NCBI GenBank assembly: GCA_023265235.1
Contig: JAHFUF010000059.1
Location: 1-12,927 of the forward strand
Source: Blastocatellia bacterium
GTDB taxonomy: Bacteria; Acidobacteriota; Blastocatellia; Chloracidobacteriales; JADJPF01
Direction: 5' to 3'
DNA length: 12,927 nt
The notes under the pieces were generated by a model. It worked only from the letters and a program-made list of their open reading frames with translations, was not told the origin of the DNA and did not search any database. This document shows positions 1 to 5,285 of this stretch, one piece after another (position 1 is the first letter of the stretch; every line of letters begins with the position of its first letter). Position numbers and translations under genes: made by a program.

Positions 1-1
1 C

Positions 2-205
2 CATCGTCTTAAAGACTTAGAGTTAAGGCTTGAACCAGATAAATTTGTTCGTTTAGGGCGTGGTTCGATAGTAAATATTGATATGATTACTCGTATTAAT
101 CAAATGCCTGGTGGTACCTATATGGTGACGCTTAGTAATAATCAGCAGATTAAAGTTAGTCGCTTACAATCCAGGTTTTTAAGAGAGCGATTATTAAGGC
201 TTTAG
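2..205 (+). CDS. LytTR-type DNA-binding response regulator, C-terminal end (partial)
   Basis: This is the last 67 codons of a gene that begins upstream of the window and ends at TAG 203-205. The translation shows the typical end of a LytTR DNA-binding domain: a short helix (HRLKDLELRL), then FVRLGRGSIVNIDMITRI, matching the family's F.R.HRS.IVN...I pattern, then a beta-hairpin (GGTYMVTLSNNQQIKVSR) and a terminal helix (LQSRFLRERL). Such proteins usually have an N-terminal receiver domain and regulate transcription downstream of a LytS-like sensor kinase. That part is not in view, so the receiver domain is assumed, not seen. It ends 204 bp before a tRNA gene on the same strand, with no obvious functional link to it. 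Confidence 0.85.
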   Translation, partial: HRLKDLELRLEPDKFVRLGRGSIVNIDMITRINQMPGGTYMVTLSNNQQIKVSRLQSRFLRERLLRL

Positions 206-297
206 TTAGGTCAGGGTTTAACCTTTTATAGTACTATATTATTCCTTTTTCTTTTTTTATTTTTCCTTGAACCGATGCACAAAACCGGAAAATTTTC

Positions 298-327
298 TTG
301 CCATTTGTTTTTGAAAAGGTGTATAAG
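298..327 (+). promoter_or_regulatory. putative promoter of the tRNA-Ala gene
   Basis: TTGCCA (298-303) and TATAAG (322-327) are separated by 18 bp. Transcription would start near 334, about 75 nt before the tRNA. It is a sigma-70-like match by eye. Other candidate promoters in this window also use a TTGC-type -35 box. Confidence 0.45.
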
Positions 328-336
328 TAGTCGCTT

Positions 337-358
337 CCAAGTAGTTACCAAGTAGTTA
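337..358 (+). repeat. two perfect tandem copies of an 11-bp unit
   Basis: CCAAGTAGTTA occurs at 337-347 and again directly after at 348-358, in the presumed leader between the tRNA promoter and the tRNA. A small palindrome, ATTAGT-a-ACTAAT (381-393), follows. No function can be assigned; slippage is the simplest explanation. Confidence 0.6.
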
Positions 359-409
359 GTAAATTTTCCGTGTCAACCAGATTAGTAACTAATAAGTTTT
401 TTAGCAATT

Positions 410-482
<73 letters not shown>

Positions 483-504
483 TCAATAGAATCAATAAGT
501 TACA

Positions 505-528
505 GCCACCTAAATGGTGGCCTTTTTA
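505..528 (+). terminator. rho-independent terminator after tRNA-Ala
   Basis: GCCACC (505-510) and GGTGGC (516-521) form a 6-bp GC-rich stem around the loop TAAAT. The stem is followed by C and then TTTTT (523-527). It sits 23 bp past the tRNA on the same strand. Confidence 0.85.
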
Positions 529-716
529 GTCTATACCCACATTCATACCCACATTCATAGAAAATATAGTTTTGTACCCACACCTTTATTATTAAAATAT
601 TTTTGCCTTTTCATCTATTTACTAGGAAGTATACTAGTTAGAATCAATTGTTTTTTACCATTAAAACTAAAAAAACGCTTTACTAATGCGCTAAGTCCTT
701 AATTTTCAATAAATAT

Positions 717-745
717 TTGCGTGACACACTCTAGATATAGATAAT
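717..745 (+). promoter_or_regulatory. putative promoter of the 781-2380 two-gene unit
   Basis: TTGCGT (717-722) and GATAAT (740-745) are separated by 17 bp. Transcription would start near 752, followed by a short leader with the Shine-Dalgarno AGGAG (about 771-775) before ATG 781. The spacing is good, but the match was made by eye. Confidence 0.5.
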
Positions 746-780
746 AAAAATTAACTATATTTCAAGGTTTAGGAGTTAAT

Positions 781-1545
781 ATGGATAGTGTTACTCATGT
801 TGAACTAGCAATAAAACTACTTTCTCTTAGTAAAGAAGAAAGTACAAATCCACTCGCAATAGCATCTTTGTTTCCTCAGATTGATAGAAAACCGCCCACC
901 CTACACCGGCTTTATGCTCATTCAGCCTTTAAGGCAAGAAATATTACCGATCTAGGATTAAGATTTTTCTTTAATGGAAACTTTTCTGAAATAGAAAAAA
1001 CTTCTTTTGACTATCAACGATTTTTAGAAGATAAACCTAGATTTGAAGGTTATTTGGAAAAAATTACTCCACAAAATTCTTATCAATATTGTAATTCAGA
1101 TTTAGAAGTAGGTATTATGGAATTTGTCTCACATCTTTACTTAGATACTTATAATCAACCTACTCAAGCTTTTATGCCTTTTTCTATACAATGTTGTGGT
1201 CAGTGGAAATTATGGGAAAAAATAGGAGATTTTCGCCTACAACTCTATACCACTAATGCTATTGATGAATTAAGGGGAGAACTCTTTGCTAATAAGCTTT
1301 GGAAGGATAATAAGAGTTTTACCAGCGCTGTAATAATAGAAGCTATGTTGATACAAACTTGCAAATCCTCTCAAGGGGCTATTGCTTTAACTATGGTAGA
1401 TAAAGCAATGCAACATTTAGCAATTAGTAACGATGACAGAAAAGAAGTTTCTAGAGCTTGTGATTTTTTCACAGAATTTGAAGCTTTGTTGTTTAAGCTA
1501 CACTTAAAGGTTTTAGGCAATGAATCATCTATTAAAACAGCTTAA
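781..1545 (+). CDS. protein of unknown function, possible metal-dependent hydrolase fold
   Basis: A 254-residue protein that I do not recognise with certainty. The start is supported by AGGAG followed by TTAAT and ATG. There is no signal peptide and no clear membrane segment. The arrangement of conserved-looking residues recalls the zinc-dependent phospholipase C and YdjM/DUF457 group of metal-dependent hydrolases. These have an N-terminal T-H (H6), a P-x-I-D (here FPQID, D35), an H-R....H-S (H42, H46) and, further on, an S-H-L-x-L-D (H118, D122). The second half (about 140-254) looks helical and has no motif I know. It overlaps the downstream VanW-family gene by 26 bp in another frame, so the two are probably translationally coupled and act in the same process. 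The fold suggestion rests only on these spaced His/Asp residues, so it is a weak assignment. The coding sequence itself is well supported. Confidence 0.8.
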   Translation: MDSVTHVELAIKLLSLSKEESTNPLAIASLFPQIDRKPPTLHRLYAHSAFKARNITDLGLRFFFNGNFSEIEKTSFDYQRFLEDKPRFEGYLEKITPQNSYQYCNSDLEVGIMEFVSHLYLDTYNQPTQAFMPFSIQCCGQWKLWEKIGDFRLQLYTTNAIDELRGELFANKLWKDNKSFTSAVIIEAMLIQTCKSSQGAIALTMVDKAMQHLAISNDDRKEVSRACDFFTEFEALLFKLHLKVLGNESSIKTA

Positions 1546-2380
1546 TCGAAATTTACCAGGGCGAGTTTTTCGATTGTTAAAAAGAAAAATATATAACCCT
1601 CTTATACCATTTCTAGTGGGAAATTATGCAAAAGAACAGGTTTCTCTTGATGATAAAAGCACAGCTAATAACACTTTTCCTTTCCAGATTTCCTACTACT
1701 CTTGCCCTATTATTAATCCTCCTAGCCAGCATCATGTTTTTAAGAATAAGTTACATAACTTAGATTTAATATTGTCTAAGATGCAAGGCTTGATTATAAG
1801 ACCAAAAGAGGTGTTTTCTTTCTGGCAACTAGTAGGTGAGCCAAACAAAGAAAAAGGTTTTTTAGAAGCATCAACTTTTATTAATCATAAAGTGGTAATG
1901 ACTGTTGGAGGCGGAATCTGTCAATTATCAGGCTTACTTTATAATGTTGCCCTTTTAGGCGGTTGTAAAATTTTGGAAAGACATCCACATAGTATAGATG
2001 CTTATGGTGAGAATCGGTATATTCCATTAGGTCAGGACGCTACGGTTACTTATCCCCGGAAAGATATTAGTTTCCAAAATCCTCATAACTACTCGCTATT
2101 ATTGGTGTTAGAAATAATGCCGGAAAAAGCAAGTGGCTGGTTGTATGCTTCAGAGCCAGCGTCGTTTTCTGTTGAAGTAATAGTCTCACCACCTAAAGTA
2201 ACAAAGAGCACTCTAATAAAAACGGTTGATTCATTGTTGACTAAAGAAGAAATAGTAGAAAAAGGTTTAGATAGCAAAACTGTAAAGGCTTGGAGAATAA
2301 TAAAGTCTGATAATAGAGTTATTAAAAAAGAGCTACTTTCTCAAGATAATTATCTCTCAACTCCTACTTGGTCTGACTAA
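1520..2380 (+). CDS. VanW-family protein
   Basis: A 286-residue protein with a VanW domain at about 65-200. It shows the family signatures GGGICQLSGLLYN (130-142), ERHPHS (153-158) and GQDATVTYP (171-179), and upstream PKEVFSFWQLVGE (95-107), like the family's G..FSF....G. VanW was first seen in glycopeptide-resistance clusters. Its biochemical function is unknown, although the family often appears near cell-envelope functions. The N-terminus is basic (MNHLLKQLNR...KRK) and there is no clear signal peptide. The start at ATG 1520 lies inside the preceding gene, with AAAGG about 9 nt upstream, and the overlap implies coupled translation. The C-terminal 85 residues are not part of the core domain. 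No vancomycin-resistance genes (VanH, VanA, VanX) are nearby, so a resistance role should not be assumed. Confidence 0.9.
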   Translation: MNHLLKQLNRNLPGRVFRLLKRKIYNPLIPFLVGNYAKEQVSLDDKSTANNTFPFQISYYSCPIINPPSQHHVFKNKLHNLDLILSKMQGLIIRPKEVFSFWQLVGEPNKEKGFLEASTFINHKVVMTVGGGICQLSGLLYNVALLGGCKILERHPHSIDAYGENRYIPLGQDATVTYPRKDISFQNPHNYSLLLVLEIMPEKASGWLYASEPASFSVEVIVSPPKVTKSTLIKTVDSLLTKEEIVEKGLDSKTVKAWRIIKSDNRVIKKELLSQDNYLSTPTWSD

Positions 2381-2391
2381 AGGGTACTGAA

Positions 2392-2422
2392 AATAAAGTA
2401 ACAGGTATTTATAAACTTTATT
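2392..2422 (+). other. AT-rich inverted repeat after the VanW gene
   Basis: AATAAAGT (2392-2399) pairs with ACTTTATT (2415-2422) across a 15-nt loop. A further AAAGTAA follows near 2436. It could be a weak transcription stop or a regulatory site for the next gene, but no run of T follows, so neither can be claimed. Confidence 0.25.
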
Positions 2423-2466
2423 TGCTTGTAATATAAAGTAATAAGTAAGTTAAGGAGAATAACTTA

Positions 2467-3108
2467 GTGTCATCACTAGGTCAAAAAAGGTTTTATACAT
2501 TAGAAGAATATTTTTCACTAGCCAAAAACTCTGAAGAACGTTATGAATACTGGCATGGCGAAATTTTTTGTATGTCTGGTGGTAGTAAAGAACATGCATT
2601 TATTGCAACAAATGTTGCTAGAAGATTAGGCAATCAGCTAGAAGGCCGCAATTGTAGAGTAATTAATAGTGATATGGCAATAAAAGTACCTACTGCACCA
2701 CCTTTGCGTTATGCGGATTTAAGTGTAGCTTGTGGGGGCTTAGAATTTGAAACCGTTAATGGTATCGATTTGCTAATCAATCCTATTTTATTAGTAGAAG
2801 TGCTATCAGGTACTACACAGCGGTTTGATCGTCATCAAAAATTTGAGTTTTATAAATCAATTCCTGCTTTTAGAGAATATTTGTTAATTACTCAATACCA
2901 ACCCTCTATTACTCAATACCTTAAACAGGGCGATGGTACTTGGCAAGGCAGTGAGGTTATTGGCCTAGATAGCCAAATTTATTTACCTTCAATAGATTGT
3001 ACTTTGCAACTAAGTGAAGTTTACCAATCCGGCGCGAGAAAGCCCCCACTTCAATTTTGCTTTAGCAAAATAAGTGGAGGGATGAATCGCGTGTTAAAGG
3101 AAAAATAG
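2467..3108 (+). CDS. Uma2 family (DUF820) putative endonuclease, 3' end replaced by an inserted element
   Basis: GTG start with AGGAG (2453-2457) 9 nt upstream. Residues 1-187 form a nearly complete Uma2 domain, a PD-(D/E)XK nuclease-like fold. Visible features are YEYWHGEIFCMSGGS (26-40), the acidic residue of YADLSV (D84), the E of LLVEVLS (E111) and the K of DRHQKFEFY (K125); these are the expected catalytic positions. The family is common in cyanobacteria, Chloroflexi and some Acidobacteriota, and its cellular role is poorly known. After EVYQ (residue 187) the frame enters an inserted element. It encodes an unrelated 26-residue tail (SGARKPPLQF...) across a palindrome and stops at 3106-3108. 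The original end, DVLLSKMDKLPITI, lies beyond the element at 3593-3637. The intact gene would have had 201 residues. The catalytic core is untouched, so the product may still be active. Confidence 0.88.
   Translation: MSSLGQKRFYTLEEYFSLAKNSEERYEYWHGEIFCMSGGSKEHAFIATNVARRLGNQLEGRNCRVINSDMAIKVPTAPPLRYADLSVACGGLEFETVNGIDLLINPILLVEVLSGTTQRFDRHQKFEFYKSIPAFREYLLITQYQPSITQYLKQGDGTWQGSEVIGLDSQIYLPSIDCTLQLSEVYQSGARKPPLQFCFSKISGGMNRVLKEK
3043..3081 (+). repeat. left subterminal palindrome of the element
   Basis: CCCCCACTT (3043-3051) pairs with AAGTGG-a-GGG (3072-3081), leaving A3078 bulged. Inside, ATTTTGC (3054-3060) pairs with GCAAAAT (3065-3071) around TTTA. The outer CGCGA (3033-3037) and TCGCG (3087-3091) can close a further stem. 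It matches the right palindrome in sequence of the lower stem, orientation and position of the bulge. Confidence 0.85.
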
Positions 3109-3137
3109 TTGAAAAACAACAAAAATATAGATAAAAT

Positions 3138-3541
3138 GTGTGAGTTCGATCAGCTAATAAAAGCATATTAATCTGAAAGGCTGAAATGCCCGGAGGTCGA
3201 ACCCATAAGTTAAAATTCTCTTTGAGAATTAACTAAACCCACTGAACTAACGGAAAATAGAAAACAACTCTAATAAGTTGTTTTGCAGGTATCCAAGGAC
3301 ATCGAACCTTGTCCTTAAGACGAGAGTGAAAGCTCGTACTATGTGCGGTTACTTCAGTGCCTGTGACAACTACAAAGCGCGACAGATAGACTTCATTGTC
3401 TTGAAACGTAGGTCACACTACGTCGGAGTGCTTCGCACAGAAGATCGGAAACTAACTTAGAGCCTACTTTCGCCTCTGGTTTTTAGGAAGCGGTTAGGGA
3501 GACAGTTTGCATTTGCTTTCTGCCTCTGAAGATCAAAGAAT
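3138..3541 (+). ncRNA. candidate structured RNA inside the element (HEARO/omega-RNA-like?)
   Basis: This stretch has no credible ORF and looks more GC-rich than its surroundings. It contains many local stems: GTTCGA (3144-3149) with TCGAAC (3197-3202), enclosing GGC-TGAAAT-GCC (3179-3190); AATTCTC/GAGAATT (3214-3230); AAAACAACT/AGTTGTTTT (3261-3284); AAGGAC/GTCCTT (3295-3316); ACGAG/CTCGT (3320-3337); AGAC/GTCT (3388-3401); ACGTAG/CTACGT (3406-3423); and GTGC/GCAC (3428-3438). Such density inside a transposon-like element suggests a large folded RNA. HEARO RNAs and TnpB/IscB omega-RNAs occur in just this setting, and motifs such as GAAAGGCTGAAATGCC look familiar from that group, but I cannot verify this by a model search. 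The strand is taken from the element's orientation and the limits are approximate. No IscB, IsrB or TnpB gene is present. Confidence 0.45.
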
Positions 3542-3581
3542 CCCCCACTTCAAAAAATTCACAGAATTTTTAAGTGGCGGG
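3542..3581 (+). repeat. right subterminal palindrome of the element
   Basis: CCCCCACTT (3542-3550) pairs with AAGTGG-c-GGG (3572-3581), leaving C3578 bulged at the same place as in the left copy. Inside, AAAAATT (3553-3559) pairs with AATTTTT (3565-3571). It is followed by AGGTTCAAC, which reaches the right border of the element. This resembles the hairpin near the right end of many IS605-type tnpB elements, where the omega-RNA ends and the flanking DNA supplies the guide. Confidence 0.85.
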
Positions 3582-3592
3582 AGGTTCAACAA

Positions 3593-3637
3593 GATGTTCT
3601 ATTGAGTAAAATGGATAAATTGCCTATAACTATTTAA
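3593..3637 (+). pseudogene. displaced 3' end of the Uma2 gene
   Basis: Fourteen codons, DVLLSKMDKLPITI, and a TAA that continue the Uma2 frame exactly from Q187 once the inserted element is removed. EVYQ-DV... matches the usual Uma2 ending, in which an E-[VI]-Y-x-x-V stretch closes the domain. The last 8 bases overlap the end of the TPR gene on the opposite strand, so the two genes were originally convergent and slightly overlapping. Confidence 0.75.
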
Positions 3638-5273
3638 CAGCAAGTAGGTTTAATAGTGATAAAAAGGTCTTCATTATTTGAGGATCTTTGTATTCAGATA
3701 GCTTAGCAGCGATAGCAATTTCTTCCATTGCTGCATTTGCATCACCTGCGATTAAGTAAATTTGCGCTCCACAATGATGTATACTAGCTAGGTTTTTTAA
3801 GCTCTCATCAATATCCTCATATTTTTGTAACCCTGACTCAAAAATCATTCTGTTTTGTTCTTCATAGGTTAAATCAGGCTTACTATTATCTACAGTGACA
3901 CTAGCTTGTGCTATTAGAGGATCTTTTCTATTTAGAGTTATATTACCAGGATTACCAGGGCGAGATCGCTCATTATAAATAAGAAACCCCGAAGATTGAT
4001 TACTGGGTTTTAGAGAAGTTAAAAAATTGTGGAAAGTTTGTGAAGAATGTTCTCCATACTGCTCAAAGGCTAGACGAAAGTGAGTAAATGCCACATCTCT
4101 TTGGTTGTCTTTAATTAAAGCAACCGCTAGGTTTTCATGTGCTAAAGGGTAAATATTATTACGTTGTTTAATAGCTATTTCATAGTTTTCTATAGCATTT
4201 TGTAAAAATTCTTTGGCTCGCTCTAGGGTTTGCCCTAGTTCGCCATAAGTAAGGTAGAGATTACCTAAGCTTAGGTAGGCTTCTGGGAAATCAGATTTTT
4301 TATCAATAGCTTCTTTAAACTCAATAATAGCTTTTTCATATTCTTTATCACGATAATATTGACGAGCTAAATTATAGTGGGCAATAGGAGTGTTTGCAGC
4401 TTTAGTTCCTATTGCAGCCTTGAACTGTTCTGTAGCTTCTTTGTTTTTGTCTCCAAATGCTTCATAAACTAAGCCCAAGTTATTAGAAGCTTCAGGATAA
4501 ACACCATTTTTTTCTTTTATCGCAGCCTGATAATGCTCTATAGCTTTTTCACCTTCTCCTAGGTGAGCATAGGACATTGCTAGGTTAAAATGCACTATTG
4601 GTAGTTTGGCTTTGTTATTTTTTAATGCATCTTGGTATTGTGTGGCTGCGTCACTAATTCTTCCACTACGGTAAAGTGCTACACCATAATTAACTTGTGT
4701 TTCAGTATCATCATAAAACTTAATGATTTCTTCATATTCTTTAAGGGCTAGTTCTGTTTCGCCTTCTTGTAGGAGAATATAAGCCATTGCAGAACGAGCA
4801 TGATAATCTTTATTATTTTCTGCGATTAGTTTGTTATAAATTTGTTTAGCTTGAGCAATTTCACCTTGTTTTAGTAGTCTTTCAGCTTTTGCTATAGGAG
4901 TTTCTACCACTTTAGGGACAAGTTTATTTTCTAGTTTGGCCAAAGGTTGAGCAAATACCTCTCCAACTTGTTGAATTTTTAGCTGCTGACTATATTCCAT
5001 ACTGCTAGAACGAACTAGGTTAAGTCTTTGACTATAAGCTTCTAAACGGCTAGAAATAGTTATTGAAGACGCAGGGTTACTAGAAGAATTGCCTAGGGGA
5101 AGAATCATTCGTTGGCTAGATTTCTGTTCATCAGTTTCTGGTTTTTTTTCTAATTTAAGTCTATCACTTTGGCTATTTTGAGCCTGGGTTGTTGTAAAAA
5201 ACATTGTTAAACAGCTTAAAATGAGTAGGCTAGAATTTGCTTTTTGCCAAATGGCTTTTGAGATATTTTTCAT
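3630..5273 (-). CDS. exported TPR-repeat protein
   Basis: A 547-residue protein. Residues 1-32 form a Sec signal peptide (KAIWQK, a hydrophobic stretch, then TTTQAQ), so the protein should be exported; there is no good lipobox. Residues about 125-405 hold roughly seven to eight TPR units with the usual A..L...G....A...Y..A pattern, for example IVHFNLAMSYAHLGEGEKAI and AYLSLGNLYLTYG. Residues 36-115 and 425-465 are low-complexity, Ser/Asn-rich linkers. A last helical pair (470-547) ends the protein. TPRs form a scaffold for protein binding and the partner is unknown. ATG 5273 has AAGG just upstream (AAGG-TTTTTT-ATG) and lies 12 bp after the kinase-FGE gene, so the two are almost certainly one operon. 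Both the TPR protein and the extracytoplasmic FGE-like domain of that kinase would be in the same compartment. Confidence 0.92.
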   Translation of the reverse strand: MKNISKAIWQKANSSLLILSCLTMFFTTTQAQNSQSDRLKLEKKPETDEQKSSQRMILPLGNSSSNPASSITISSRLEAYSQRLNLVRSSSMEYSQQLKIQQVGEVFAQPLAKLENKLVPKVVETPIAKAERLLKQGEIAQAKQIYNKLIAENNKDYHARSAMAYILLQEGETELALKEYEEIIKFYDDTETQVNYGVALYRSGRISDAATQYQDALKNNKAKLPIVHFNLAMSYAHLGEGEKAIEHYQAAIKEKNGVYPEASNNLGLVYEAFGDKNKEATEQFKAAIGTKAANTPIAHYNLARQYYRDKEYEKAIIEFKEAIDKKSDFPEAYLSLGNLYLTYGELGQTLERAKEFLQNAIENYEIAIKQRNNIYPLAHENLAVALIKDNQRDVAFTHFRLAFEQYGEHSSQTFHNFLTSLKPSNQSSGFLIYNERSRPGNPGNITLNRKDPLIAQASVTVDNSKPDLTYEEQNRMIFESGLQKYEDIDESLKNLASIHHCGAQIYLIAGDANAAMEEIAIAAKLSEYKDPQIMKTFLSLLNLLAVK

Positions 5274-5285
5274 AAAAAACCTTAA

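Larger units (their letters stand above)
3028..3592 (+). mobile_element. 565-bp ORF-less insertion with terminal palindromes, IS200/IS605-like non-autonomous element
   Basis: The boundaries come from reading frame. The Uma2 frame runs to CAA (3025-3027), and if the following 565 bp are removed it continues GAT GTT CTA TTG from 3593 to a TAA at 3635-3637, giving a normal Uma2 ending. The bases CAA occur at both junctions (3025-3027 and 3590-3592), so the true ends can shift by up to 3 bp. No convincing protein is encoded. Each end carries an imperfect palindrome of the same design in the same orientation (3043-3081 and 3542-3581). The left one is enclosed by CGCGA (3033-3037) / TCGCG (3087-3091). 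The right one is followed by AGGTTCAAC. Paired subterminal palindromes without inverted terminal repeats or an evident target duplication fit IS200/IS605-group elements, which move as single strands using a TnpA HUH transposase supplied elsewhere. The family call is inference; the insertion itself is strongly supported. Confidence 0.75.

Noticed and set aside
514..702. Short open frame after the tRNA terminator (62 codons)
   Set aside because: It starts inside the terminator hairpin, has no ribosome site, contains a repetitive HTHIH stretch from CCCACATTCATA-type repeats, and has low-complexity composition.
2089..2277. Minus-strand open frame within the VanW gene
   Set aside because: It is antisense to a well-supported coding sequence and has no ribosome site.
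1520..2380. Glycopeptide-resistance cluster because of the VanW match
   Set aside because: No VanR/S, VanH, ligase or VanX genes are nearby, and most VanW-family proteins are not tied to resistance.
3278..3460. 60-codon open frame inside the inserted element
   Set aside because: The start lies in a stem, there is no Shine-Dalgarno sequence, and the frame crosses several perfect hairpins. The DNA looks like structured RNA, and the translation matches no IscB, TnpB or TnpA motif.
3138..3590. Group II intron
   Set aside because: GTGTG at 3138-3142 resembles an intron 5' end and ACGAG...GAAAG...CTCGT resembles part of domain V. However, a proper domain V with its catalytic AGC/CGC triad, a bulged-A domain VI and a reverse transcriptase are missing. 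The unit borders fall at 3028 and 3592, not at GTGTG.
3630..5273. Lipoprotein signal in the TPR protein
   Set aside because: C21 lies in the hydrophobic stretch, but the preceding residues (ILS) are a poor lipobox. A standard cleavage near AQAQ fits better.
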